The translations under genes and the position numbers were made by a program. The notes beneath the pieces are model-generated. The model saw only the letters and a program-made list of their open reading frames with translations, was not told the DNA's origin and searched no databases. Shown one piece after another: positions 11,257 to 20,778 of a DNA stretch of 64,000 bases. The stretch covers positions 1,116,001 to 1,180,000 of the forward strand of contig CP094668.1 in NCBI GenBank assembly GCA_022836915.1. The letters run 5' to 3'. The stretch's first letter is position 1. Each line of letters opens with the position of its first letter. Source of the stretch: Paenibacillus sp. OVF10 (lineage in GTDB: Bacteria; Bacillota; Bacilli; Paenibacillales; Paenibacillaceae).

Positions 11257-12108
11257 CTACCGGTGTTCCTTGCGATAGCGCAGCGGTGTTGTACCGGTAA
11301 CCTGTTTGAATGTTTTGTTAAAATGAGCCGTATGCTCAAATCCTACCTTCTCTGCGATCATCTGGACACGCTCTTGTGTGGACAGCAATCTTCGTTGTGC
11401 TTCCCGGACACGAACAACTCGCAAATATTCGCTAAATCGAAACCCGGTAAACCGGCTGAACATTCGGCTCAGATAAGATGGACTGATATAAAAACGATTG
11501 GCTGCACCCTCCAGCGTAAGTGGTTCGGTATAGTTTTTATTCACATAAGTGACGATTTCACTGATTTTGTCCTGCATTGGATGCAAGGGACCTGGGCATG
11601 ACTGCCGGATGTTCTCCTCTACCCGATGAATACGGATCAAAAGTTGGGCAAGCAGACTTCTTACGGCGATCTCATAATGAGGGCGTCGCTCTTTGCATTC
11701 TTGCAACATCTGCCACAATATACGCTCCATCTCGGGCTGTTCCGCTTCAGGCAAGCGAAGGAGTCTTGAACAATTAAAAGGCAGCAGACCACATATGCCA
11801 AGTTCCATCCCCGTTGCAAAAGCAGGCGAAAAACCGATTAGAATTCGTTCGAAGCCGGGAATGCTTCCTTTGGAGGTGGTATGTACATCGTGTGGATTAA
11901 TCAGAATGAAATCACCCTTGCGGGCGGACAGAATCTGACCATTCATGGAATACACTCGTTCGCCTTCAAGTAAGTAATACAGTTCGTAGAATGGATGAGC
12001 GTGAGGTTGTGGCATACCGTTCCCATCATGTCTTCGCATATGTTCAATGGTAAATGAATGTTCACCGATTCGATATTTGGGTCCAATCCGATCCTCTATG
12101 AGACTCAT
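11257..12108 (-). CDS. AraC-family transcriptional regulator with cupin sensor domain
   Basis: 283 residues. The N-terminal half is a cupin-like ligand-binding domain (HAHPFYELYYLLEGERVYSM, ILINPHDVHTTSKG). The C-terminal 100 residues carry two helix-turn-helix motifs of the AraC/XylS type (LEGAANRFYISPSYLSRMF and IAEKVGFEHTAHFNKTFKQV). Regulators of this shape usually sense sugars. The gene faces the GH28 gene tail to tail, so control of that enzyme is an inference from position only. Confidence 0.88.
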   Translation of the reverse strand: MSLIEDRIGPKYRIGEHSFTIEHMRRHDGNGMPQPHAHPFYELYYLLEGERVYSMNGQILSARKGDFILINPHDVHTTSKGSIPGFERILIGFSPAFATGMELGICGLLPFNCSRLLRLPEAEQPEMERILWQMLQECKERRPHYEIAVRSLLAQLLIRIHRVEENIRQSCPGPLHPMQDKISEIVTYVNKNYTEPLTLEGAANRFYISPSYLSRMFSRFTGFRFSEYLRVVRVREAQRRLLSTQERVQMIAEKVGFEHTAHFNKTFKQVTGTTPLRYRKEHR

Positions 12109-12364
12109 GGTACAGCTCCCTCTGCTTCACGGATTAACAACGATATCCATATCATAACGGAAAATCCATCTTTTTGTAAACGCTATCATTGGAAATGAAA
12201 TATTTCTTTAATCCTATCGTTAAATACCGAGAGAACGAATCTGGCATGATCCATATGTGCTGTCAAGGTGACAAAACTTGAATGATGTTTTAGAGTAGGG
12301 GGAGAGAGGCGAAACTCTGGTTAAGGAGTGTCTCCAATATGATTTGGAAGGAAGGAAACAGGTT

Positions 12365-12826
12365 ATGACGACACATGAATTATCGCCATTGGTTGCTGCG
12401 CTCAATATGCAACCTCACGTTGAAGGCGGTTGGTATAAGGAAGAATGGAAGGCATCTTATCAGATTCCACAGTCCGTTCTGCCGGATACATACTCCGGCC
12501 CACGATTCTCGGCAAGTTCCACGTATTTCCTGCTGCACGCACATGAAATCTCCGAGTGGCATACGGTTCTGTCCGATGAACTTTGGCTGTGGCACAGCGG
12601 CAGTCCAGTTGAACTGAAGCTGGGTGGCAATGGGGAGAACCCGGAGAACGAGGAAGTTCTTGTTCTGGGGATGGATATTGCTGCGGGGCAATCACCCCAG
12701 GTGCTCGTTCCTGCCGGCGTATGGCAGACAGCGCGCCCGTTGGGCGATGAGCCTGTACTGGTAACTTGCGTAGTAGCGCCAGGTTTCCACTTTGATGATT
12801 TCAAGCTTGTATCCAAAAGCGAATAG
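12365..12826 (+). CDS. cupin-fold DUF985 protein
   Basis: 153 residues from ATG 12365, preceded by GGAAGGAAGG; an upstream TTG (12344) overlaps that site. Motifs of the DUF985 (cupin_5) family are visible: HVEGGWYKEEW near the start, STYFLLHAHEISEWHTVLSDE, and the second cupin motif LVPAGVWQTARP, ending with VVAPGFHFDDFKL. The family's biochemical role is not established. It appears monocistronic, ending at a strong terminator. Confidence 0.82.
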   Translation: MTTHELSPLVAALNMQPHVEGGWYKEEWKASYQIPQSVLPDTYSGPRFSASSTYFLLHAHEISEWHTVLSDELWLWHSGSPVELKLGGNGENPENEEVLVLGMDIAAGQSPQVLVPAGVWQTARPLGDEPVLVTCVVAPGFHFDDFKLVSKSE

Positions 12827-12840
12827 GTTTTGATATGTAA

Positions 12841-12885
12841 AAATCCCGATCCGAGATGCTCAGGGCATCCGAATCGGGATTTTTT
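12841..12885 (+). terminator. rho-independent terminator after the DUF985 gene
   Basis: AAATCCCGAT (12841-12850) pairs with ATCGGGATTT (12873-12882) and is followed by a T run. It lies 15 bp after the stop codon. Confidence 0.85.
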
Positions 12886-12976
12886 GGATTGAGCGTATTA
12901 AGTATGCTGAGGTCTATGCCTAGTTCAGGGATAGATCATTCCCTTTTGAATAAGCATCACTTTTGGCAATGACTAA

Positions 12977-13828
12977 TCACTTCGGATTCTCGTTACTCAT
13001 CCAGCTGTCCACATAAAACTCCTCATGATAATCCGGTTGCTGAGCGAGTTCTTTGAGCTTCTGTTCAGCTTCTTCAGCGGTAAGATATTCTCCAATAACT
13101 GCTGTAAACTCACCAGTGGACGTTTTGAGGAAAGAGATGTCCTCATCCGGATAGGATTCTTCAATTATACCCATCGATTCTCCAAAAGGCATTGATTCTG
13201 TGCGGAGAGAGTATACCTTCCGAGGTGTGACCGGTTTGCCGTCGGAAGTCAGTTTCACTTCCAGGTATCCAGGGTTCTTGAATTCCGTTACGGCATACTG
13301 TACCCCTTCTTTTAAAACAACTACGAATCCGACGGAAGAGTCGTCTAAAATCATGGAACCATAAACATCTTTCACTAAAGGCTGGGTCATGAAGTCGGCT
13401 TTGACTTTCTCTATATCCATGTAACGTGCACCGCTAAAAGTAAAGAGGATACGATTCGGTGCTTCTTTGTGTACTACATTATAATGGGGTGCATCATTAG
13501 TCTGATCTTGCTCGTCGGTGCTAAAATTGATTTTAAGCGTATTTTCGGTTGCTTCCGATCCCACAGTTACTCCATCGGTAATCTTGCCGCCATCGCCGAA
13601 TTGAAGTACCTGAACAATCGTTCCGACCACAGGTATTTTGACCATGGCGTTTGCGACAGTAGGAATGTTGACTACGAACAGAAAAGCGGCACATGCTGCC
13701 AGAATGGAAGCAGAGCGAATGATACGGGAGGAGCTTTTGCGAGCGGCAGCCTTTTGCTGGGCTTGACGAATAACATCTGTAAGTTGAGCTGGAATTTCAA
13801 TGTTTTCATAACGTTCTTTACCTGTCAT
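12977..13828 (-). CDS. membrane-anchored anti-sigma factor-like protein
   Basis: 283 residues: a short cytoplasmic N-terminus (about 35 residues), one membrane segment (SASILAACAAFLFVVNIPTV) and a large extracellular domain containing repeated beta-rich stretches. Its start overlaps the stop of the ECF sigma factor gene by 4 bp, the typical arrangement for a sigma factor and its inhibitor. It resembles DUF4179/RsiV-type proteins by architecture. It should hold the sigma factor inactive until an envelope signal releases it; the signal is unknown. Confidence 0.72.
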   Translation of the reverse strand: MTGKERYENIEIPAQLTDVIRQAQQKAAARKSSSRIIRSASILAACAAFLFVVNIPTVANAMVKIPVVGTIVQVLQFGDGGKITDGVTVGSEATENTLKINFSTDEQDQTNDAPHYNVVHKEAPNRILFTFSGARYMDIEKVKADFMTQPLVKDVYGSMILDDSSVGFVVVLKEGVQYAVTEFKNPGYLEVKLTSDGKPVTPRKVYSLRTESMPFGESMGIIEESYPDEDISFLKTSTGEFTAVIGEYLTAEEAEQKLKELAQQPDYHEEFYVDSWMSNENPK

Positions 13829-14343
13829 AGATCTCCAACCTCTCCTTCGATTAAATCCATTTTTAATTTGTTGATAATCCGATAGAATTTTGACTTAACG
13901 GTATTCTCCGACAGGGAGAGCACTTCAGCCATCTCTCGAAAAGGCAGATTCCCAAAGAATTTTAATATAATATAGGCTCTTTCCTCGGGGATAAGCCGAT
14001 CCAGTGCATCATACAGATCCATTTTCTCTTCCACGGATGCCCCTCGCTCTGGAGCCACAAACTCCTGCACATGATCCTCCATATAGGTCACTCGCTGGTT
14101 GCGTCGTATATGATCTATCGCTGTGTTAATCACAATTCGTGACATCCAGGAATCAAAATAAGTCATGGACTCCATCTTTCCATAAGCGACGTACCCTTTA
14201 TAGACCGCTTCGGATACGATATCCAGCGCTTCTTGTTCATTTTTAACATAGCAGTATGCCAGTCGATATAATTTATTTTGAATCACTGTTATTTTTTCGC
14301 TGAACTGTTCTTCTTTTGTTTTTCTATGGTTCAGTCTAACCAC
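13825..14343 (-). CDS. ECF-type RNA polymerase sigma factor (SigV/SigX-like)
   Basis: 172 residues. Region 2 reads NKLYRLAYCYVKNEQEALDI followed by YFDSWMSRIVINTAIDHIRR. Region 4 is LSLSENTVKSKFYRIINKL, a helix-turn-helix that reads the -35 element. Together with the overlapping anti-sigma gene it forms a regulatory pair. Autoregulation from the gene-free stretch 14344-14560 is likely, but I could not identify a convincing AAC/CGTC-type ECF promoter there. Confidence 0.88.
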   Translation of the reverse strand: MVRLNHRKTKEEQFSEKITVIQNKLYRLAYCYVKNEQEALDIVSEAVYKGYVAYGKMESMTYFDSWMSRIVINTAIDHIRRNQRVTYMEDHVQEFVAPERGASVEEKMDLYDALDRLIPEERAYIILKFFGNLPFREMAEVLSLSENTVKSKFYRIINKLKMDLIEGEVGDL

Positions 14344-14560
14344 TCCTGATCCCCCTGATAAACCTAAATATTCAAGTCACCGCTCGTTCCAGGCCTGGAT
14401 TCTATATAAGTGCTTGAGTTCGCTTGACACTCGTTAGACTGATGAGGAGACGAAATAGTTCTAAACGGTCAAAAAAACTTTTTCTTTCGGCCCTGAATAG
14501 GATAACGAGCCTCGCCTCCATTCTTAACAACGAATAGTTGGCCTATAACATCACATACCA

Positions 14561-14594
14561 AAACACCCGCTCTTCTAAGATCGAAGGCGGGTGT
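14561..14594 (-). terminator. rho-independent terminator after the aldo/keto reductase gene
   Basis: On the minus strand ACACCCGCC pairs with GCGGGTGT and is followed by TTTT. It lies about 20 bp past the stop codon. Confidence 0.8.
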
Positions 14595-14615
14595 AATCGA
14601 ATTAATCTGCTTATA

Positions 14616-15443
14616 TTAGAAGTTAAAGTTGTCTGGATCAGAACCAAAGCGTTTGTTCTCGTTCAGGCCGTTAATCTGCTCTAATTCTTCCGAAGTTAAC
14701 TCAAAATCGAAGAGATCGGCATTCGCGCGAATACGCTCAGGCGTGACGGATTTCGGTATGGTCACGATGCCGTTCTGCAGATCCCAGCGCAGAATCACTT
14801 GTGCGGGGGACTTGCTGTATTTGGCGGCAATATCCTTCAGCAACGGATGATCCATCAGATGACCTTGTCCGAGTGGAGACCAGGCTTCGATCTGAATCTG
14901 ATGTTTGTTGCAGTACTCACGAAGCTCTGACTGAATCAGTAGTGGGTGAAGTTCCACCTGATTAACTGCTGGTTTGATCGTGGCATCGATCATCAAGTCT
15001 TCCAGATGGTGAATCTGGAAGTTGCTCACACCGATCGCCCGGATTCGTCCTTCTTTATGGAGTTTCTCCAGCGCTCGCCATGTATCTTTGTACTTGCCCT
15101 TAACCGGCCAGTGGATGAGATAGAGATCCAGATACTCCAGTTCGAGTCGTTCCATACTGGCTTCAAAGGCAGCTAGCGTGGATTCATATCCCTGATCGCT
15201 ATTCCATACTTTAGTGGTAATGAACAGATCCTCACGAGCTACTCCAGATTCACGAATACCCTGAGCGACACCTGTTTCGTTGTTATACGCTTTGGCAGTG
15301 TCGATGCTGCGATAACCGGCTTGAATGGCTGTTTTGACAGCATGAACGACTTCGTCTCCGTCTTTAACTTTGAATACCCCAAAACCCAGCCATGGCATTT
15401 TGACTCCGTTATAGAGCGTGGTTGTGTCCTGCACGTGTTTCAT
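14616..15443 (-). CDS. aldo/keto reductase (AKR5-type, YvgN/YtbE-like)
   Basis: 275 residues, the family length. The NADPH-dependent TIM-barrel signatures are clear: [20 protein letters not shown] with catalytic Asp and Tyr, the catalytic Lys in [11 protein letters not shown], the His in [14 protein letters not shown], and the cofactor loop [13 protein letters not shown]. It reduces aldehydes such as methylglyoxal or 2,5-diketogluconate-type substrates; the physiological substrate is unknown. It is monocistronic with its own terminator. Confidence 0.9.
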   Translation of the reverse strand: MKHVQDTTTLYNGVKMPWLGFGVFKVKDGDEVVHAVKTAIQAGYRSIDTAKAYNNETGVAQGIRESGVAREDLFITTKVWNSDQGYESTLAAFEASMERLELEYLDLYLIHWPVKGKYKDTWRALEKLHKEGRIRAIGVSNFQIHHLEDLMIDATIKPAVNQVELHPLLIQSELREYCNKHQIQIEAWSPLGQGHLMDHPLLKDIAAKYSKSPAQVILRWDLQNGIVTIPKSVTPERIRANADLFDFELTSEELEQINGLNENKRFGSDPDNFNF

Positions 15444-15774
15444 GGTCCGAAATTCCTCCTCTTATTGATTCATTGTTCCACTATGTAATTACCCTGCTGT
15501 TCAGCAGCCAATCGATATCGAAGGGCTGTCTTGAATGATTATACTAAAAATTTCCTTATATTAAAAAAGCACGACCCATCTTGCGGAATAGACGCTGCTA
15601 TTATCCTTTTTCTTCAACCAGAGGTTTGGTTTTGACGCTTGTGGGTGATAAGATGAAGTATACGAAATATGGAAGTTAAGACTTCGCTAGTGGAGAGTTT
15701 ACATAAGAAACGAAGAAGTGCGGGATCGGGTACAGTCCAGACCGTACGATTAACGATAAAGGAGCAAGAATACA
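15444..15774. other. gene-less divergent promoter region
   Basis: 331 bp between the divergently transcribed aldo/keto reductase and DUF445 genes. It is AT-rich and must hold both promoters, but I could not fix a confident -35/-10 pair. The only clear signal is AAAGGAGC before the DUF445 start. Confidence 0.4.
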
Positions 15775-17031
15775 ATGGCTAAACCTAAACAAACCAAAAA
15801 AGCAGCTGCCTGGTCTCTCGTAGTAATGGGAGCGGGATTTGCTGCATCCTTGCCGTTCCAGGGCGTTCCTGTGGGCAAGTTGCTGGTAGGATCATTTGAA
15901 GCGGGACTCGTGGGTGGACTTGCGGACTGGTTCGCAGTTACCGCACTATTCCGTCACCCGCTCGGCATTCCAATTCCTCATACGGCATTGCTGCCGAAAA
16001 ATCGCGATAAAATGACGGAAGGTCTGGTCTCCGCAGTAGAGAATAACTTACTCAACAAAGACAGCATTGCCGAGAAAATTGCAGACTTCAAAGCAGCAGA
16101 GACGGTGCTCGATACGTTGACACGTGAGCTTCACAGTGACGGGATCAAGATCATGATTGATACGCTCTGCAAACGAATTCTGGCTGGTCTGCCGTTAGAG
16201 CAGATTGCTCCGCTCGTAGCACGTGAGATCAAGTCACAAGCGGGCGCCTATGATCTGGGTCCGATTCTGGAACGAGCTGCCCACCAGATGACAGAGCGAG
16301 GTTACGACGCCAAAGCGCTGGACTACGGACTGAAGCAAGCCGAGGAGTGGCTGGTTAAGCCCGAGACGATTATGTTTTTAGGTGAAAGCGGCATGAAAGC
16401 CATCAGTGGCATTCAGATGAACGGATTGATGCAGTTTGCGATGAATGCATTCCTTGGTTATATGAACGAGGAGCGTCTGGGTGGCATTTTACAAGGATAT
16501 CTCTTCGATCGGGTAGAGGATATGAAACGTGAGGGCAGTGCTCTAAGGTACAAGGTGCTTGATATGGTACGTACCCAGACGGTGCGGCTGGCGATGAGCG
16601 AGGCTATGCAAGATGGAATCAACAGCTGGAAGAACAATATGCTGAAAGGCTGGAACGCAGAGGAAACGGTGCTGAACAAACTCACCGAACTGAGAGACAA
16701 GGCGCTCGCCGCGATGGAAGATGGACAGTATGTAGATACGTATGCACTGCCTGCCATTGAGCGGGTATTGGTTGATCTGCGGACAGATGAAGAGTTGATG
16801 ACAGGCATGAATGCCAAGATCGTAAATGGCGTCACAACACTGCTGGAGAAAAACCATTCCAAAATCGGTAAACTGGTACGCGAAAATGTGGACAAAATGG
16901 ACAATGCCACTTTGGTTTCGATGATTGAGGATAAGGTTGGACAGGATCTGCAATGGATTCGGATCAACGGAGCGGTTACCGGATTTGTTATCGGGATTGC
17001 GCTGACTGCGCTGCAGATGGCATTGGCATAA
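15775..17031 (+). CDS. DUF445 family membrane protein
   Basis: 418 residues with hydrophobic segments at both ends (VVMGAGFAASLPF near the N-terminus; GAVTGFVIGIALTALQMALA at the C-terminus) and a long charged helical middle. The conserved DUF445 opening is present: GSFEAGLVGGLADWFAVTAL followed by FRHPLGIPIPHTALLPKNRD. The function of the family is not established. It is monocistronic, with a terminator 3 bp past its stop. Confidence 0.87.
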   Translation: MAKPKQTKKAAAWSLVVMGAGFAASLPFQGVPVGKLLVGSFEAGLVGGLADWFAVTALFRHPLGIPIPHTALLPKNRDKMTEGLVSAVENNLLNKDSIAEKIADFKAAETVLDTLTRELHSDGIKIMIDTLCKRILAGLPLEQIAPLVAREIKSQAGAYDLGPILERAAHQMTERGYDAKALDYGLKQAEEWLVKPETIMFLGESGMKAISGIQMNGLMQFAMNAFLGYMNEERLGGILQGYLFDRVEDMKREGSALRYKVLDMVRTQTVRLAMSEAMQDGINSWKNNMLKGWNAEETVLNKLTELRDKALAAMEDGQYVDTYALPAIERVLVDLRTDEELMTGMNAKIVNGVTTLLEKNHSKIGKLVRENVDKMDNATLVSMIEDKVGQDLQWIRINGAVTGFVIGIALTALQMALA

Positions 17032-17033
17032 CC

Positions 17034-17073
17034 TAAAAGAGCCACCCTTGAAGTAATGGGCAAGGCTCTTTTT
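17034..17073 (+). terminator. rho-independent terminator after the DUF445 gene
   Basis: AAAAGAGCC pairs with GGCTCTTTTT around a 20-base loop, ending in a T run. Confidence 0.8.
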
Positions 17074-17115
17074 GTTATGCAAATATCAATGGAGATATAG
17101 AGACGCATCTTTTTT

Positions 17116-17469
17116 CTATTTAGAGGTTAACTGCTTGGCTTGCCCTGGCAGATCGTCCGCTGTGACCTCTTCCCAGTGTGTAACACCACGCAGCGTGGAT
17201 ACATATAGTTTCAGATAGGCCCCATTTTTGAGTAGCTTACTGGTAGAGAAGCTGAGTGTTTTGGATTTTCCTTCGTCTGTATAGCCGATCAGTTCATAAG
17301 CATATCTGCCATTGTCATCCTTGTTGACTGTAGTCTGATTCACAATGGTATAGTAGGTTGTTTTGCCGGCAGGGTTATCGGGAGTCAATTTAGCAGGGTC
17401 CATGAAGAAGAGCCACAGGCAAGTTAGAATAACAAGTACCAATGCGAGAATGGTGAATGCTTTTTTCAT
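17116..17469 (-). CDS. YxeA-like (DUF1093) secreted/anchored protein, accessory to the immunity transporter
   Basis: 117 residues: an N-terminal signal anchor (AFTILALVLVILTCLWLFFM) and a compact extracellular domain with KTTYYTIVNQTTV and YAYELIGYTDEGKSKTLSFS, as in B. subtilis YxeA. In B. subtilis yxeA ends the yxdJKLM operon of an antimicrobial-peptide-sensing two-component system and ABC transporter. Here it directly follows the lanFEG-like transporter genes on the same strand. A role in self-protection is an inference from this context. Confidence 0.78.
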   Translation of the reverse strand: MKKAFTILALVLVILTCLWLFFMDPAKLTPDNPAGKTTYYTIVNQTTVNKDDNGRYAYELIGYTDEGKSKTLSFSTSKLLKNGAYLKLYVSTLRGVTHWEEVTADDLPGQAKQLTSK

Positions 17470-17498
17470 GTTCTTGTCCTCCTTTGATCTCGGTAAAT

Positions 17499-18230
17499 TT
17501 AGGACGATGCGATGTCTTTATATTTCAGGCGGCGGATCGACCAGGTAGCAAACAGAAGGATAAAGAGACTGTTCATGAACAGAAAGACGATATTCTCTGA
17601 GGATGTCAGTCCCTTTTGACTCAGAACGCCCATGCCTATAGTTAACAAGGAGTAGGGGAATAACATGCCGATTTTCAGCACATACATGCCTAGTCCCAGA
17701 AAGACTGCACAAAGGCTGATGCCAATTGGCGTGGCAAAGCTTCTTATCCGGATCGACAACCCTAGTTGCAGTGCAGCAATAGAGATAGAAGCAAACCATC
17801 CTCGCAGGCTCCATACGACGGTCTCCATCGGGAACGGACCTGGAATGACGAACAGTTGGCCTGCTGCCCAGTACATGAGCATGAAGAAGGTTTGGGCTGA
17901 GAAGATCAATATGCCGACAATGACCAACTTGGCAACAAACAGGCTGGTGACCGAAACGGGAGAAGCCAGAATCATGTTCCAGTTGCGATTGCTGTGTTCC
18001 AGGCGGCATACAAAGGCACAACAGATAGCGATCAGGATAGGTAGAAAGAATTCCCCGTAAAATAAACTGACCTGTGTCCACAGGCTGTACCACCCGTTTT
18101 GTAAAGCCGCTTGATTGAAATAAAAGTTAAAGCATCCGATAAGCAGGCTGATAATAGGCAGAATGGCCAATACCAGACTGATCCGGGAATGCCGAAGTTT
18201 AAGCCATTCGGCGGAAATGCTCCTCAGCAT
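17499..18230 (-). CDS. lanG: lantibiotic immunity ABC transporter permease (LanG-like)
   Basis: 243 residues with about six membrane segments. It starts with AEWLKLRHSRISLVLAILPI, typical of ABC-2-type bacitracin/lantibiotic protection permeases. It follows the LanE-like permease by 12 bp. The two permeases and the LanF ATPase should form the exporter that clears lantibiotic from the producer's membrane. Specific LanG versus LanE naming is by order only. Confidence 0.78.
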   Translation of the reverse strand: MLRSISAEWLKLRHSRISLVLAILPIISLLIGCFNFYFNQAALQNGWYSLWTQVSLFYGEFFLPILIAICCAFVCRLEHSNRNWNMILASPVSVTSLFVAKLVIVGILIFSAQTFFMLMYWAAGQLFVIPGPFPMETVVWSLRGWFASISIAALQLGLSIRIRSFATPIGISLCAVFLGLGMYVLKIGMLFPYSLLTIGMGVLSQKGLTSSENIVFLFMNSLFILLFATWSIRRLKYKDIASS

Positions 18231-18242
18231 GTGTTTCCCTCC

Positions 18243-18992
18243 TCAAATCTCTTTTCTTGAAGCATGAATATTCCCTGCAAAATAGAAGATGGCAGCCATC
18301 AACAAGGCGGCTAAGAAAAGACCGACAGGCAGCATACCCGATACATAGGTACCCGAAGTTGCGCTGTAAATGTAAGTGACTGGATTCAGATCCATGTAGT
18401 AAGACCAGATGAAAAGGTGACGTACACCTGCTGGAAACAACCCCGATGTTGTTCCAATGAATCCGCCCAGCATACCCAGACATAACGCAAAAGCCTGATT
18501 GCGTACCGTAAGAGACAGCCATTGCTGAAGAGCGGTTATCGCGAGTGTAGTTAGCAGTGTGCCTATAACGAACTGCACCAGCAGAGAGAATGGTAGCGGG
18601 CCGGAAATGTTTTTGGATAGACCGAAACCGACAATGAACACAGCTTGCGCAAGAATACCATACAGAATCAGGCTGTTCGCACATATGTACTTGGCTGTGT
18701 AGACATGATTACGTCCGATGTTGGTCGTCATCAGCATCTTCCATGTGTTCCCCTTATGCTCCATGTCACAGATGCGGGACACAACGATAGCCGATATAAT
18801 GGGCAGGAACAGTCCGTTCATGGAAGCGATGCTGAAGATCAAGGCTTCCCAACTCGCATTGGCTGCACTTCGGGAGATGGAGATGCTCATAGACATGGAG
18901 GCCCAGATCATTTCTGCGGCCAGAAAAAGGGATAGCATGACCCAGATCCTTTTGCGGCGGATTTTATAATACTCCAGGGATAGAGCTTTCAT
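18243..18992 (-). CDS. lanE: lantibiotic immunity ABC transporter permease (LanE-like)
   Basis: 249 residues with about six membrane segments. It begins with ALSLEYYKIRRKRIWVMLSL, the LanE/MutE-type opening (short basic N-terminus before the first helix). It overlaps the ATPase stop by one base, which indicates translational coupling. It is the membrane partner of LanF and LanG. Confidence 0.78.
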   Translation of the reverse strand: MKALSLEYYKIRRKRIWVMLSLFLAAEMIWASMSMSISISRSAANASWEALIFSIASMNGLFLPIISAIVVSRICDMEHKGNTWKMLMTTNIGRNHVYTAKYICANSLILYGILAQAVFIVGFGLSKNISGPLPFSLLVQFVIGTLLTTLAITALQQWLSLTVRNQAFALCLGMLGGFIGTTSGLFPAGVRHLFIWSYYMDLNPVTYIYSATSGTYVSGMLPVGLFLAALLMAAIFYFAGNIHASRKEI

Positions 18993-19912
18993 TACAGGCT
19001 CCGCTCCTTTCCGGTCAAATCCAAGAATATGTCTTCCAGACTTTTCTTGTGTTCCTCGATCCGGATCACGGGGATATCGTGTTCTACCAGCACCTTGTTC
19101 ATCTGAGAGACTTCCTCGTCACGAAGATAGTTGAACACCAACTGTTTTCCATGAACTGTGGGCATGTAGCCTTGAGTCAAAAGGATTTTCTCTGCCCTTG
19201 TCGTGTCTGTTGTCTGAAAACGAATGGTGGTCTTGTTATTGGCTTGAAGGCTCTGCATGGTTCCCTGAAACAGCAGCTTGCCATCACTGATAATCCCGAC
19301 CGAGGTAGCAATCTGTTCAATCTCGGACAACAGGTGGCTGGATAACAGGACTGTTATGCCATATTGACCCGGAAGGGACTTGATTAATTCCCGGATCTCA
19401 CCGATTCCGGCCGGATCAAGTCCGTTTGTAGGCTCATCCAGAATAAGCAGTCTTGGGAAGGCAAGCAGGGCCATGGCAATACCGAGTCGTTGCTTCATCC
19501 CTAGGGAATACTGATCGGCCTGCTTATGTTTTTGATTTTCGAGCCGGACAATTTTGAGAGCTTCATCAATATTTTTGTTCGGTACGTTCCGCAGTCGCTG
19601 CATGACTTTCATATTCTCAAGTCCAGTCAAGTGGCCGTAATAAGATGGGGATTCGATCAGTGAACCTGTCTGATTCAGAATGGAAGGGCGATGTTTATTC
19701 AGATCTTTGCCGAACACCTTCACAGTGCCTTCGGTGGGTTTGATCAAACCCAACAGCATTTTTAATGTGGTTGTTTTGCCTGCTCCGTTTGGACCCAGGA
19801 AGCCAAAAATCTGTCCCGTCTCAACTGCCAGATTAACCTGGTGTACGCGGTTAGTACCGCCATAAGATTTGGACAGGTTATGCGTTTCCACGATGGGGGA
19901 AGAATTTATCAT
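18992..19912 (-). CDS. lanF: lantibiotic immunity ABC transporter ATPase (LanF/BcrA-like)
   Basis: 306 residues from ATG 19912 (a GGAG precedes it; an in-frame ATG at 19927 lacks one). Walker A is GPNGAGKTTTLKMLLG, the signature is YSLGMKQRLGIAMALL and Walker B is LLILDEPTNGLDP. In place of a Q-loop it has SLIESPSYYGHLTGLENM; a glutamate here (E-loop) is characteristic of LanF/BcrA proteins that confer resistance to lantibiotics and bacitracin. It is divergent from the regulator gene lanR, 153 bp away. Confidence 0.85.
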   Translation of the reverse strand: MINSSPIVETHNLSKSYGGTNRVHQVNLAVETGQIFGFLGPNGAGKTTTLKMLLGLIKPTEGTVKVFGKDLNKHRPSILNQTGSLIESPSYYGHLTGLENMKVMQRLRNVPNKNIDEALKIVRLENQKHKQADQYSLGMKQRLGIAMALLAFPRLLILDEPTNGLDPAGIGEIRELIKSLPGQYGITVLLSSHLLSEIEQIATSVGIISDGKLLFQGTMQSLQANNKTTIRFQTTDTTRAEKILLTQGYMPTVHGKQLVFNYLRDEEVSQMNKVLVEHDIPVIRIEEHKKSLEDIFLDLTGKERSL

Positions 19913-20065
19913 TGATCTCAACTCCATTTCACTAATATCTCAGTTGCTCTAAATATAGATCAGGCTTCTTGCTCGTGGCTGAAGATAACCTTACAATTAC
20001 CTTAAATGGAAATGGAAAATATCGGATGAATGCCTTTGTGATGTATAATAAAAAGGGTGATATCA

Positions 20066-20778
20066 ATGGAATTATTGAAGAATAAGAAAATATTGATCGT
20101 AGATGATGAACCTGAGATACGGGAAATGATTGAACGTTTTTTACGTAAAGAAGGTTTTTTCGGGTCTATACGGCCGATAACTTCGTGAATGCGTTGGCAG
20201 TATGCAGGCTTGAAAAGCCGGATGCAGCAATCCTGGACGTGATGCTTCCAGATGGGGATGGGTTCTCTCTGCTCTCTTCGATCCGGTCATTCTCGGACAT
20301 GCCTGTTCTGTTTCTGTCGGCACGTGGTGAAGATGAGGATCGATTGCTCGGTCTGGGGCTGGGAGCGGATGATTATATGGTCAAGCCCTTTCTGCCAAGA
20401 GAGTTGATTCTCAGGCTGATGGCTATTCTGAAGCGGGTATATGCCTCCAATACGGTGGAGAGATTGCCTGTATTCCGTTTAGGTGAACAAACCATTGATC
20501 TGGAGAGTGCTGTTGTGCAGGGGACAGACAGGGAGCTTCCATTGACAGCTAAGGAGCACGCCATACTGATCAAGTTGTATGAGAATCAAGGCCGGATTGT
20601 AACCAGCGATGCCCTGTGTCAAGCCGTATGGGGAGACGAGAGTTATGGTTATGAAAATACACTGATGGTGCATGTTCGGCGAATCCGGGAGAAGATTGAG
20701 GAAGACCCATCCAAACCGGTATTTTTGCTAACCGTTCGGGGCCTTGGTTACAAACTGATGGCTCAGGAGTCTAGGTGA
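20066..20778 (+). CDS. lanR: OmpR-family response regulator of the lantibiotic cluster (one frame break)
   Basis: About 237 residues after repair; ATG 20066 follows AAAGGGTG. The receiver domain shows KKILIVDDEPEIREMIERFL, the phospho-acceptor Asp in AAILDVMLPDGDG and the Lys in DDYMVKPFLPREL. The winged-helix DNA-binding domain includes VWGDESYGYENTLMVHVRRI. The frame breaks near 20156 in a T run (GFFRVYTADNF after repair). It overlaps lanK by one base. It probably controls lanA and lanFEG in response to peptide. Confidence 0.87.

Noticed and set aside
14344..14560. ECF autoregulatory promoter upstream of the sigma factor gene
   Set aside because: A CGTCTC word is present, but no AAC-type -35 box at the right distance could be found.
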